Shown piece after piece: positions 25,553 through 33,796 of a DNA stretch of 47,635 nucleotides. The stretch is from an uncultured Alphaproteobacteria bacterium (GTDB lineage: Bacteria > Pseudomonadota > Alphaproteobacteria > Rhizobiales > Aestuariivirgaceae): the NCBI GenBank assembly GCA_937873445.1, contig CALMWF010000019.1, forward strand, positions 1-47,635, given 5' to 3'. The translations under genes were made by a program, and so were the position numbers. The first letter of the stretch is position 1; the number at the start of each line of letters is the position of its first letter. The notes below the pieces were generated by a model. The model saw only the letters and a program-made list of their open reading frames with translations. It was not told where the DNA came from and searched no databases.

Positions 25553-27721
25553 TCAGAGAAAGCTGTAGGGGTCCACGTCAATCTGCAGGGCCAGTGAACC
25601 CCGCGGTGCAATGCCGCCCAGCCACTGCCGCAGGAAGGCCTGGATATTGGCCTCGCGCGGGGCCTTCACCAGATAGCGCCAGCGCACCCGCCCGCGCACC
25701 AGGGCGATGGGGGCCGGGGCGGGGCCGAGCACGCTGAAGCCGGCCGCATCGGGAATGCGGCGGGCCAGATCGCGGGCAAAGCGTTCCGTCTCGCCCGCCT
25801 CGGCGCCGGAGATGATGAGGGCCGCCAGTCGGCCATAGGGCGGCAGGCCCGCCGCCTCGCGCACCCGCATTTCCTGGGCCAGAAAGGCGTCGCGGTTGCC
25901 ATGGGCCAGGGCCTGCATCAGCGGGTGGTGGGGCACATGGGTCTGGATGAGTGCGCGGCCCGGATGGTCGCCGCGTCCCGCCCGGCCCGCCACCTGGGCC
26001 AGCAGCGCCCAGGTGCGCTCGGCCCCGCGCGGGTCCGAAGTTTCCAGGGCCAGGTCGGCATCCACCACACCGGCCAGCGTCAGTTTGGGGAAGTGGTGGC
26101 CCTTGGCCACCAGCTGGGTGCCAATGACAATGTCCACCGCCCCTTGCTCCACCGCCGCCAGCGTGTCGGCCAGCAGCGTATCGCGCGCCAGATCAGAGGA
26201 GAGAATGGCCAGCCGCGCGGCGGGGAAAAATTCGCGCACCTCCTCGGCCAGACGCTCGATGCCTGGTCCCACCGGCACCAGCTTGCCCTCCACCCCGCAG
26301 GCCGGGCACTGGCGCGGCACGGGCTCCAGATGGCCGCAGTGGTGGCACTGCAACTGCCGCCGGAAACGGTGCTCCACCAGTGCCGCGGCACAGTTGGGGC
26401 ACTCCATGCGGTGGCCGCAGGCGCGGCACAGGGTGAGCGGTGCATAGCCGCGCCGGTTGAGGAACAGCAGCGCCTGTTCGCCGCGCGCCAGGGTTTCGGT
26501 CACGGCCTCGGCCAGGGGCGGCGACAGCCAGCGTCCCGGCGCCGGCATGTCGCGGCGCAGATCAATGAGAGCAATATCCGGCAGTTCGGCGCGGCCATGG
26601 CGGTCAGTGAGCTTGAGCGTGTGGTAGCGGCCGCGCTGGGCATTGACCAGACTTTCCAGCGACGGCGTGGCCGAGGACAGAATGACGGGAAAGCGCCCCA
26701 GCGTGCCATAGAGCACGGCCATGTCGCGGGCGTGATAGGTGACGCCATCCTCCTGCTTGTAGGCGCTCTCATGTTCCTCATCGACGACGATGAGACCGAG
26801 ATTGACCCAGGGCAGAAACAGCGCCGAGCGTGCGCCCACCACGATCTTCGCTTCGCCCAGGGCCACGGCGCGCCAACTTCGTTCGCGCTCGCGCGGCCTG
26901 AGGCCGGAATGCCAGGCGGCGGGGGCGGCCCCGAAGCGCGCCTCAACGCGGGCTAGGAAAGAGGCAGTGAGAGCGATTTCCGGCAGCAGCAGCAGCATCT
27001 GGCGGCCCTGGCGCAGGGCTTCGGCCATGGCCTCGAAATAAACCTCGGTCTTGCCCGAGCCGGTGACACCATCGAGCAAAGTGACGCTGTGGCCGCCCGC
27101 CGCCACGGTCTGGCGCAGGGCTTCGGCCACCCTGGCCTGTTCGGGGGAGAGTTCAAGGCCGCCGCCATCCGGTTCCGGCGCGGCAAAGGACCGGAAGGGC
27201 GGCAGTTCCATGGCGGCAAGGGCACCCTCCGCCACCAGCGCCTTGATGACGGCGGTGGAAACGCCCGCCTGTTCGGCCAGTTCCCCGGCGCGCAGGGCAA
27301 AGCCCTCGGCCGCCACGGCCAGCACGCGCTGGCGCTGCGGCGTCAGGCGGCGCGGGGTTGTGCCGGTGGCGCGATAGGCCAGTGTGCCCTGACGCTCGGC
27401 AAAGAGGCCGGGGCAGCGCAGCACCATGCGCAGCACCATGCCCGGCGGTTCGAGATAATAGCTGGCAAGCCAGTCGATGAAGCGCCGGTGCAGCGCTGAC
27501 AGGGGGGTAAAATCAAAGCGCGCCGACACGGGCTTGAGCCTGGTGCCTTCGGGGGCTTCCGCCTTCACCGCCCAGACCACGCCAAGGCGCGAACGCGGCC
27601 CCAGCGGCACCTCGACATAGTCACCGGGGGCCAGCGTCATGCCATCGGGAATGACATAGGAATAGGCCCCGGCCAGCGCCAGCGGCAGCAGCACCTCGGC
27701 GATTCTGGGGGCCTCGCTCAT
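25553..27721 (-). CDS. priA: Primosomal protein N' (PriA helicase)
   Basis: Superfamily 2 3'-5' DNA helicase that restarts collapsed replication forks by recruiting DnaB. The 722-residue protein has an N-terminal DNA-binding part (1-190), then Walker A LLDGVTGSGKTEVYFEA, the Walker B-type VVDEEHESAYKQ and SATPSLES. The zinc-binding insert has eight cysteines in CRACGHRMECPNCAAALVEH and LQCHHCG...CPACG. LVAKGHHFPKLTLAGVVDAD and QVAGRAGRGDHPG are motifs V and VI. All catalytic motifs are intact. The ATG at 27721 lies 53 bases from divergent pabB. Confidence 0.97.
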   Translation of the reverse strand: MSEAPRIAEVLLPLALAGAYSYVIPDGMTLAPGDYVEVPLGPRSRLGVVWAVKAEAPEGTRLKPVSARFDFTPLSALHRRFIDWLASYYLEPPGMVLRMVLRCPGLFAERQGTLAYRATGTTPRRLTPQRQRVLAVAAEGFALRAGELAEQAGVSTAVIKALVAEGALAAMELPPFRSFAAPEPDGGGLELSPEQARVAEALRQTVAAGGHSVTLLDGVTGSGKTEVYFEAMAEALRQGRQMLLLLPEIALTASFLARVEARFGAAPAAWHSGLRPRERERSWRAVALGEAKIVVGARSALFLPWVNLGLIVVDEEHESAYKQEDGVTYHARDMAVLYGTLGRFPVILSSATPSLESLVNAQRGRYHTLKLTDRHGRAELPDIALIDLRRDMPAPGRWLSPPLAEAVTETLARGEQALLFLNRRGYAPLTLCRACGHRMECPNCAAALVEHRFRRQLQCHHCGHLEPVPRQCPACGVEGKLVPVGPGIERLAEEVREFFPAARLAILSSDLARDTLLADTLAAVEQGAVDIVIGTQLVAKGHHFPKLTLAGVVDADLALETSDPRGAERTWALLAQVAGRAGRGDHPGRALIQTHVPHHPLMQALAHGNRDAFLAQEMRVREAAGLPPYGRLAALIISGAEAGETERFARDLARRIPDAAGFSVLGPAPAPIALVRGRVRWRYLVKAPREANIQAFLRQWLGGIAPRGSLALQIDVDPYSFL

Positions 27722-27774
27722 GGCGGCAGGAATAGTCTTGGACGGCCTGCCATGCCAGCCCTATATGCCAAGCC

Positions 27775-29127
27775 ATGTGTGCCGCCCGCCTAGCGCCTGT
27801 TCTTGCCCGCGAGATCGTGCCCCACGATCCGGCGGAACTGGCGGCGCGGCTCAGGGGCGAACGCCATCTCCTGTTGCTCGACAGCGCCATGCGCCAGGAA
27901 CATTTCGGGCGCTATAGTTTTCTGGCCTGCAATCCGGCCCAGACCATCACGGTTCAGGATGGCGCAACCCATCTTGATGGGGAGCGGGTGGACGAGGGCG
28001 CGCTTGCCCTGCTCGACCGGCTGCTGGCGGAGGAGCGGTGTGAGCCTCTGCCCGGCCTGCCGCCGTTTCAGGGCGGCTTTGCCGGGTTCATCGGTTATGA
28101 CTATGGCGCCGTGCTGGAACCCTCGCTCCGCCTGCCGCAGGGGCCGGGGCCGCAGCTCATGCTCAACCGCTATGACACGGTGGTGGCCTTTGACCATCTG
28201 CAGGAGCGGGCCTGGATCATCAGCCGCGGCGGCGAAGCAGCGCTTGATGCCATGGCAGCAAAACTGGCGGCAGCGCAGGCGCCGCTGGGCCGCGCCAGTC
28301 TGGCGGGTTTCACCTCGAACTTCAGCCGCGCTGGTTATGAGCAGGCCCTTGCCCGCACGGTGGACTATGTGCTGGCGGGCGACATTTTTCAGGCCAATAT
28401 CGCCCAGCAGTTTTCCGCCCCCGTGGACGCGGGCTTTGATCCCTTCGCCTTCTATCTCGTGCTGCGCCAGCGCAATGCCGCACCCTTTGCCGCCTTTCTC
28501 GATTTCGGCACGGTGGTGGTGGCCTCGGCCTCGCCGGAACGGCTGGTGGCGCTGCGCGGCCGCCTGGCGGAGGCGCGGCCCATCAAGGGCACAAGGCGGC
28601 GCGATGCCAATCCGGCGCGGGATGCCGCCCTCATTGCCGAACTCATGGCCAGCCGCAAGGACCGGGCCGAGAATGTGATGATCGTTGATCTGCTGCGCAA
28701 CGATCTGTCGCGCGTGGCGGAACCCGGCACGGTCATGGTGCCGGTGCTGTGCGGGCTTGAGTCCTATGCCGGGGTGCATCACCTGACCTCGGTGGTGACG
28801 GCGAAGCTGCAAGAGGGCGTGGCGGCGGGCGGGCTTGTGGCGGCGCTCTTTCCCGGCGGCTCCATCACCGGCGCACCCAAGATCCGCGCCATGGAAGTGA
28901 TTGCCGAAATGGAAGGAACGCCGCGTTCTCTCTATTGCGGCTCGCTGGGCTATGCCGGTTTTTCGGGGGCGGCGGATTTTTCCATTGCCATCCGCACGGT
29001 GGAATTCGCCCGGGACACGGCGCGCTTTTCCGGCGGCGGCGGCATCACCGCACGCTCCCGTCCGGCCGAGGAATATGACGAGACACTGACCAAGGTGGCG
29101 CGCATTCAGGGGGCCTTCGCGCCATGA
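27775..29127 (+). CDS. pabB: Aminodeoxychorismate synthase component I
   Basis: Aminates chorismate to 4-amino-4-deoxychorismate for folate synthesis, using ammonia from PabA. The 450-residue protein has the chorismate-utilising core with AGDIFQANIAQQFSA, ARPIKGTRRRD (PIKGT with the lysine typical of PabB rather than the alanine of TrpE), VMIVDLLRNDLSRV, and FPGGSITGAPKIRAMEVIAE. The ending GGGITARSRPAEEYDETL is also conserved. No good Shine-Dalgarno precedes the ATG, so initiation may be weak or leaderless. The stop overlaps the pabA start (ATGA). Confidence 0.93.
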   Translation: MCAARLAPVLAREIVPHDPAELAARLRGERHLLLLDSAMRQEHFGRYSFLACNPAQTITVQDGATHLDGERVDEGALALLDRLLAEERCEPLPGLPPFQGGFAGFIGYDYGAVLEPSLRLPQGPGPQLMLNRYDTVVAFDHLQERAWIISRGGEAALDAMAAKLAAAQAPLGRASLAGFTSNFSRAGYEQALARTVDYVLAGDIFQANIAQQFSAPVDAGFDPFAFYLVLRQRNAAPFAAFLDFGTVVVASASPERLVALRGRLAEARPIKGTRRRDANPARDAALIAELMASRKDRAENVMIVDLLRNDLSRVAEPGTVMVPVLCGLESYAGVHHLTSVVTAKLQEGVAAGGLVAALFPGGSITGAPKIRAMEVIAEMEGTPRSLYCGSLGYAGFSGAADFSIAIRTVEFARDTARFSGGGGITARSRPAEEYDETLTKVARIQGAFAP

Positions 29128-29687
29128 TCCTGCTGGTCGACAACTATGACAGCTTTGTTCACAACGTGGCCCGCTATGTGGTGGAACTGGGCCATGCGGT
29201 GACGGTCCGGCGCAATGATGCGCTGACGGAGCAGGATGTGGCGGCGGCTTCCGGCCTCATCATCTCGCCCGGCCCCTGCGCACCCGCCCAGGCGGGCCAG
29301 TCCAATGAATTGATCCGTAGGCTGACGGGAAAGCTGCCCATTCTCGGCATCTGCCTTGGCCATCAATGCATCGGCGCGGTGTTCGGCGGGCGGGTGGTGC
29401 GGGCGCGCGAGCCGCTGCATGGCGAAGCCTCCGACATGTTCCATGACGGCAGCGGCGTCTTTGCCGGTCTGCCCGCGCCCTTTGCCGCCGGGCGCTATCA
29501 TTCGCTCATTGTAGAACTGGACGAGGAAGCTTCACCGCTGCGGGTGACGGCGCGCAGCGCCAGGGGAGAGATCATGGGCCTTGCCCACCGGCAGCATCCG
29601 GTGTTCGGGGTGCAGTTTCATCCCGAGTCCATTCTCACCGCCCATGGCTATCAGCTGATGGACAATTTTCTGGAGAGGTGCCGATGA
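29124..29687 (+). CDS. pabA: Glutamine amidotransferase, aminodeoxychorismate/anthranilate synthase component II
   Basis: Hydrolyses glutamine and channels ammonia to its partner PabB. The 187-residue class I glutamine amidotransferase has the oxyanion motif SPGPCAPAQAG, the nucleophile in LGICLGHQCIG, and the His-Glu pair in QFHPESILT. Such subunits can serve both PabB and TrpE; the four-base overlaps with pabB upstream and pabC downstream argue for the folate role. Start and stop are set by those overlaps. Confidence 0.93.
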   Translation: MILLVDNYDSFVHNVARYVVELGHAVTVRRNDALTEQDVAAASGLIISPGPCAPAQAGQSNELIRRLTGKLPILGICLGHQCIGAVFGGRVVRAREPLHGEASDMFHDGSGVFAGLPAPFAAGRYHSLIVELDEEASPLRVTARSARGEIMGLAHRQHPVFGVQFHPESILTAHGYQLMDNFLERCR

Positions 29688-30541
29688 CGGTGCACAGGGC
29701 CTGGTGCAACGGCGCGCTGGTGACGGAACTGGCGCTGGCGCCTGACGAGCGCGGTCTGACGCTGGGGGATGGCGTGTTTGACACGCTGGCGGTGGTGCGC
29801 GGCAGCCCGCTGTGGCGGGCACCGCATCTGGCCCGGCTGGCGGGCGCAGCCGAGGCCATGGGGATGGCGCTTGATCTTGAGGCGCTGGACCGGGGCATGG
29901 CGGCGGTGCTGGCGGGTTCGGCGTCTGACTTTGAAGTGCTGCGCCTGACGCTGACGCGGGGGGCGGGCGGCCGGGGGCTTGCGGGCGATGGCGACAGGCC
30001 CACCCTGCTGGTGACGCTGGCGGCCCTGTCGCCCGCGCTGCTGTTTCAGCCGGTGACACTTGCCACCAGCACCCTCAGTCGCAATGCCGCCAGTGTCACG
30101 GCGCGGTTCAAGACCACCTCCTATGCCGATGGCATTGCCGCCGCACGGGAAGCGAGGGCGGCAGGGGCGGAGGAGGCGCTGCTTCTCACCACGGCGGGCA
30201 GGGTGGCCTGTGCCACCATTGCCAATATTTTTGTGGTGAAGGGTGACAGGCTCATCACCCCCTCCCTCGATCAGGCGATCATTGCCGGCACCATGCGGCA
30301 GATGATTTTGAATGTGGCGGGGCTGCTCAACTATCAGGTGGAGGAGCGGGCGGTGGAGCTGTCCGAACTGCATGAGGCCGATCAGGTGTTCCTGACCAAC
30401 AGCCTGCGCTTCATCCGGCCGGTGACCCATCTGGACGGGCGGTCGCTGGGGCGGGCTGATCTCACCCGGCTGGAGGCAGCGCTGTGCCGCTTTGCCGAAC
30501 GGCAATGCGGGCTGGACCCGCGCCGTCTGGGGGCGTCATGA
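29684..30541 (+). CDS. pabC: Aminodeoxychorismate lyase (class IV aminotransferase fold)
   Basis: PLP enzyme that removes pyruvate from aminodeoxychorismate to give para-aminobenzoate. The 285-residue protein has the class IV layout: RGLTLGDGVFDTLAVVRG near the start, ARFKTTSYADGIAAAREARA with the PLP lysine, EALLLTTAGRVACATIANIFVVKG and TPSLDQAIIAGTMRQMIL. D-amino-acid and branched-chain aminotransferases share this fold, so the identification depends partly on its place directly after pabA and pabB. The ATG overlaps the pabA stop (ATGA), and an upstream in-frame GTG was rejected. Confidence 0.88.
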   Translation: MTVHRAWCNGALVTELALAPDERGLTLGDGVFDTLAVVRGSPLWRAPHLARLAGAAEAMGMALDLEALDRGMAAVLAGSASDFEVLRLTLTRGAGGRGLAGDGDRPTLLVTLAALSPALLFQPVTLATSTLSRNAASVTARFKTTSYADGIAAAREARAAGAEEALLLTTAGRVACATIANIFVVKGDRLITPSLDQAIIAGTMRQMILNVAGLLNYQVEERAVELSELHEADQVFLTNSLRFIRPVTHLDGRSLGRADLTRLEAALCRFAERQCGLDPRRLGAS

Positions 30542-30837
30542 TCCTCGAGCACGCGGTGTTGCAGGTGAAGCCGGGCGAGGGCCAGCGCTTTGAGCAGGCG
30601 CTGAAGGAAGCGCTGCCGCTTATTGCCGCCAGCCCCGGCTTTCTCGGTCTCGAGGTGAGGCCGCAGTGCGATGACCCGCAGCGCTATCTGCTGCTGGTGC
30701 GCTGGCAGGCCCGCGCCGATCACACGGAGGGGTTTCGCCGCTCGGAGCGCTATCTGCGCTGGAAGGCGCTGCTGCACCCTTTCTATGAGCCCTTTCCGGT
30801 GGTGGAGCACTTCGGCCCGGCCATCGCCAGTGCTTGA
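30538..30837 (+). CDS. Small antibiotic-biosynthesis-monooxygenase (ABM) domain protein
   Basis: This 99-residue alpha/beta protein (LEHAVLQVKPGEGQRFEQALKEALPLIAASPGFLGLEVRPQ, then RYLLLVRWQ and HPFYEPFPVVEHF) matches the dimeric ferredoxin-like ABM family, which includes cofactor-free monooxygenases and heme-degrading enzymes, and many of unknown role. The repeated RWQARADHTEGFRRSERYLRW is typical. Its ATG overlaps the pabC stop by four bases, the third such junction in a row, so it is expressed with the para-aminobenzoate genes; a role there is only suggested by linkage. Confidence 0.85.
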   Translation: MILEHAVLQVKPGEGQRFEQALKEALPLIAASPGFLGLEVRPQCDDPQRYLLLVRWQARADHTEGFRRSERYLRWKALLHPFYEPFPVVEHFGPAIASA

Positions 30838-30872
30838 GGTTTCGTTCACCATCGCCGCCCTAGACTGGCGGG

Positions 30873-31805
30873 ATGAGCGATTTTGCCAGCCACCTTGCCC
30901 CCGATGCGGCGGAAGCGGCCCGCCTGTGGCTTGCGGCCCTCAGGGGTGAGCGGCGGCTTTCGCCCCGGACACTGGAGGCCTATGGCCGCGACCTTGGCCA
31001 GTTCGCCGCCTTCATGGCCGATCATCTGGGTGCGCCGGCGGGCCTTGCCGATCTGGCGGGGCTTTCGGCGTCTGACTTTCGGGCCTTCATGGCAAGGCGG
31101 CGCAATGACGGGGCGGAGAGCCGGTCGCTGGCCCGCCAGCTGTCGGCGCTGCGTTCCTTCTTCCGCCATGGCGAGCGCACCGGCACCTTCCGCAACGCCG
31201 GGCTTTCGGCGGTGAAATCACCCCGGCTGCGGCATGGTGTGCCCAAGCCCCTGACCACGGCGCAGGCCGCTCAGGTGGCCGCGGCGGAGTTGCATCAGGG
31301 CGAGGTGCCGCCGTGGATTGCGGCGCGCGACCGGGCGGTGCTGACGCTGCTCTATGCCGGGGGCCTGCGCATTTCCGAAGCCCTTGGCCTGAGCCTGGAA
31401 CAGGCCGGGGCCGACCCCCTCATCATCACCGGCAAGGGCGGCAAGACGCGCATGGTGCCGCTCATCGACGAGGCGAAGGCAGCACTGGCCGACTATGTGA
31501 GGCTCTGCCCCTTTGCCCTGGGCCGGGGGGAGCCGCTGTTTCGCGGGGCCAGGGGCGGGCCCCTGTCGCCGCGCCTTGTGCAGTTGCTGATGGAGCGGAT
31601 GCGCGGCGCCTTCGGCCTGGCTGACACGGCAACGCCCCATGCGCTCCGCCACTCCTTCGCCACCCATCTGCTTGGCAATGGTGCTGACCTTCGGGTCATT
31701 CAGGAACTTTTGGGCCATGCCTCGCTGTCCACCACCCAGGTCTATACCGAGGTGGACCGCGCCCACATCCTCGAACAATACCGCAAGGCCCACGCGACCC
31801 GCTGA
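30873..31805 (+). CDS. xerC: Tyrosine recombinase XerC
   Basis: Site-specific recombinase that, with XerD, resolves chromosome dimers at dif during division. The 310-residue protein has an N-terminal SAM-like core-binding domain (about 15-105). The catalytic domain carries R166 (GGLRISEAL), a lysine in ITGKGGKTRM (188/191), H256 and R259 (HALRHSFATHLL), H282 (LGHASLSTTQVYTEVD) and the nucleophile Y291. All active-site residues are present and the length is typical of chromosomal XerC. I see no attachment-site repeats or phage genes nearby, so it is the housekeeping enzyme rather than a mobile-element integrase. XerC rather than XerD is judged from gene context. Confidence 0.9.
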   Translation: MSDFASHLAPDAAEAARLWLAALRGERRLSPRTLEAYGRDLGQFAAFMADHLGAPAGLADLAGLSASDFRAFMARRRNDGAESRSLARQLSALRSFFRHGERTGTFRNAGLSAVKSPRLRHGVPKPLTTAQAAQVAAAELHQGEVPPWIAARDRAVLTLLYAGGLRISEALGLSLEQAGADPLIITGKGGKTRMVPLIDEAKAALADYVRLCPFALGRGEPLFRGARGGPLSPRLVQLLMERMRGAFGLADTATPHALRHSFATHLLGNGADLRVIQELLGHASLSTTQVYTEVDRAHILEQYRKAHATR

Positions 31806-31863
31806 CCCTTGCCACGCGACGCCTTGCTTCCTACCCTCGGGCGGCGAAGCAGGAGTGTAGAGC

Positions 31864-33192
31864 ATGATTGCGGTGGAACGGGTGGAGAGTGACGGTGCCT
31901 TGCCCCGGCGCACCGGCGTGGTGGTGATGGGTGGCGGCGTGGCCGGCATCGCCACGGCCATGGAATTGCGCCAGCGCGGCGTTGATGTGGTGGTGGTGGA
32001 AAAGGGCGAGATTGCCGCCGAGCAATCGGGCCGCAACTGGGGCTGGGTGAGGCAGCAGGGGCGTGACCCGCGCGAGATTCCGCTGGCCAAACTCGCCATG
32101 GAAAAATGGCGGCGGATGAACGCCACGGTGGAAGCCGAGACAGGCTACCGCGAGGCGGGCATTGCCTATCTCTCCTATACGGAAAAGGACCTGGCCTGGA
32201 ATGCGCGCTGGCATGACCGCAATGCCGCCCGCTTTGACCTGAAGACCAGGCTTCTGTCGGCGGCGGAGGCGGAAGCGCTGGTGCCGGGCGGCACGCGGCG
32301 CCCGCTCGGGGCGCTCTATACGGTGGATGACGGCCGGGCCGAACCCTTCATCGCCGTGCCGGCCATGGCGCGGCATCTGCGCCGCGCGGGCGGCAAGATT
32401 TTCACCCAATGCGCCGCGCGCGGTATTGAAACGTCGGCAGGCCGCGTTTCGGCCGTGGTGACGGAGAAGGGCACCATTGCCTGTGATGCCGCCGTGCTGG
32501 CGGCGGGGGCGTGGTCACGGCGCTTTCTCGGCAATCTCGGTATCAGATTTCCCCAGCTCACCGTGATCAATACGGTGGGGCGGAGCCGCCCCATGGCGGC
32601 GGGTCCCGATGTCACTTTCCTTGGCGGGCGCTTTGCGGCGCGCAAGCGGCTCGATGGCGGCTATACCATCGCCCACAATCTCTATTCGGTTGCCTCGCTC
32701 ATTCCCGACAGCTTCCGGCTGCTGTTCGATTTCCTGCCGCTGATGATCACCGATGTGCGCGGTGTGAAACTGCGTCTGGGCAAGCGCTTCTTCGATGAGG
32801 CGCGGCTGGCCCGGCGCTGGCGGCTTGATGAGGTGTCACCCTTTGAAAGAGTGCGCATTCTGGACCCCAAGCCCTATCCGGCGCTCATTCATGATGCCGC
32901 CCGGCATCTGGCGGCGCAGTTTCCCGCCTTTGCCGGTGTAGAGATGGCGGAAATCTGGGCCGGCGCCATTGATGTGACGCCGGATGCCGTGCCGGTGTTC
33001 GAGGAATTGCCGCAGCAGCGGGGATTGTTCCTCGCCTCCGGCCTTTCCGGCCATGGCTTCGGCATTGGTCCGGCGGTGGGCCAGCTCATGGCTGAACTGG
33101 TGACGGGCGAAACGCCTTGTGTGGATGTGAAGCCGTTCCGGCTGGCGCGCTATTTTGAACGGCCCCGGCCGCGGCCGGATGGTGATATCTGA
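31864..33192 (+). CDS. FAD-dependent amine/D-amino acid oxidoreductase (DAO family)
   Basis: This 442-residue protein has the FAD-binding VVVMGGGVAGIATAMELRQRGVDVVVVEKG (about residues 19-48) followed by EIAAEQSGRNWGWVRQQGRDPREIPL, typical of the DAO/glycine-oxidase/dimethylglycine-dehydrogenase group. The C-terminus has FLASGLSGHGFGIGPAVGQLMAELV, the conserved glycine-rich FAD end. It probably oxidises an imino- or amino-acid with oxygen or a quinone. The substrate is unknown. AGGAG lies eight bases before the ATG. It ends 13 bases from the convergent response regulator. Confidence 0.85.
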   Translation: MIAVERVESDGALPRRTGVVVMGGGVAGIATAMELRQRGVDVVVVEKGEIAAEQSGRNWGWVRQQGRDPREIPLAKLAMEKWRRMNATVEAETGYREAGIAYLSYTEKDLAWNARWHDRNAARFDLKTRLLSAAEAEALVPGGTRRPLGALYTVDDGRAEPFIAVPAMARHLRRAGGKIFTQCAARGIETSAGRVSAVVTEKGTIACDAAVLAAGAWSRRFLGNLGIRFPQLTVINTVGRSRPMAAGPDVTFLGGRFAARKRLDGGYTIAHNLYSVASLIPDSFRLLFDFLPLMITDVRGVKLRLGKRFFDEARLARRWRLDEVSPFERVRILDPKPYPALIHDAARHLAAQFPAFAGVEMAEIWAGAIDVTPDAVPVFEELPQQRGLFLASGLSGHGFGIGPAVGQLMAELVTGETPCVDVKPFRLARYFERPRPRPDGDI

Positions 33193-33205
33193 GGCTGGCG
33201 CCCGG

Positions 33206-33622
33206 TCAGGCGGCGCGTTTTCTGGCGTGGAGCAGGGCCAGTTCCACGGTTTCCAGCAGCAGGTCGGGCTGCACGGGTTTGCGCAGATAGTCAAACAGCT
33301 TCAGGCTGAGGGCGCGCAGGCGCGTGGCCTGTTCGACATCGGCCGTGACCATGACAAAGGCCGACTGGATGCCAAGGCGGCGCATGACCTCCACCACGTC
33401 GAGGCCGTCCTTGCCGGCCCCCAGGCGATAGTCGAAGACGCCGACGAGGAAGCGGTGGGACAGGGCAAATTCCAGGGCGCTGTCGGGATCGGTGAAGCCC
33501 TTCACCCGGTAGCCGCAATCGGCCAGCAGTTCGGCCATGGCTGTCAGCAGGTCGTGATCATCATCCAGAAGGAGAATGTCGAGCTGCTTGTCGGAATCTG
33601 ACACCGGATACACGATACGCAT
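33206..33622 (-). CDS. Single-domain response regulator (receiver only)
   Basis: The 138-residue protein is a CheY-like receiver with no output domain: LDILLLDDDHDLLTAMAELLADCGY (acidic pocket), the likely phosphorylated aspartate in GVFDYRLGAGKDGLDV, the switch threonine in FVMVTADVEQA and the conserved lysine in YLRKPVQPDLL. It presumably passes phosphate or binds a partner; no histidine kinase is nearby. A weak AGGG precedes the ATG at 33622 closely, so a downstream GTG (PVSDSD) start is possible. Confidence 0.88.
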   Translation of the reverse strand: MRIVYPVSDSDKQLDILLLDDDHDLLTAMAELLADCGYRVKGFTDPDSALEFALSHRFLVGVFDYRLGAGKDGLDVVEVMRRLGIQSAFVMVTADVEQATRLRALSLKLFDYLRKPVQPDLLLETVELALLHARKRAA

Positions 33623-33796
33623 TTCCCTATTCTAGGCTGATACGGGCAGAGGCGTGAACCCCATGCACGCAACCGCCTGGCCGCGGATACAAGTTGCACG
33701 TGTAAAGGTTAATCGACCCTTTTTTTGCTGGAAGACTGTGAAAGACGGTTTTCAGATTGATAATTTTACACGCTTGGCGTGTCTTTTTTCCAGCAC
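33623..33796. other. AT-richer intergenic region with nested inverted repeats; possible small RNA
   Basis: The 174-base gap has no gene. GCTGGAA (33727-33733) and TTCCAGC (33788-33794) enclose a smaller hairpin, ACACGC (33768-33773) with GCGTGT (33777-33782), directly followed on the plus strand by C and six T (33784-33789). Read rightward, it looks like an intrinsic terminator with no plus-strand gene ending at it, which suggests a short transcript starting within the gap, or a decaying signal. The octamer region around TTAATCG is AT-rich, and the response-regulator promoter must lie here on the other strand. Confidence 0.4.

Noticed and set aside
30873-31805. Tyrosine recombinase as a sign of a mobile element
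   Set aside because: Its neighbours are housekeeping genes, its length and order match chromosomal xerC, and no attachment repeats, tRNA target or phage genes are present.
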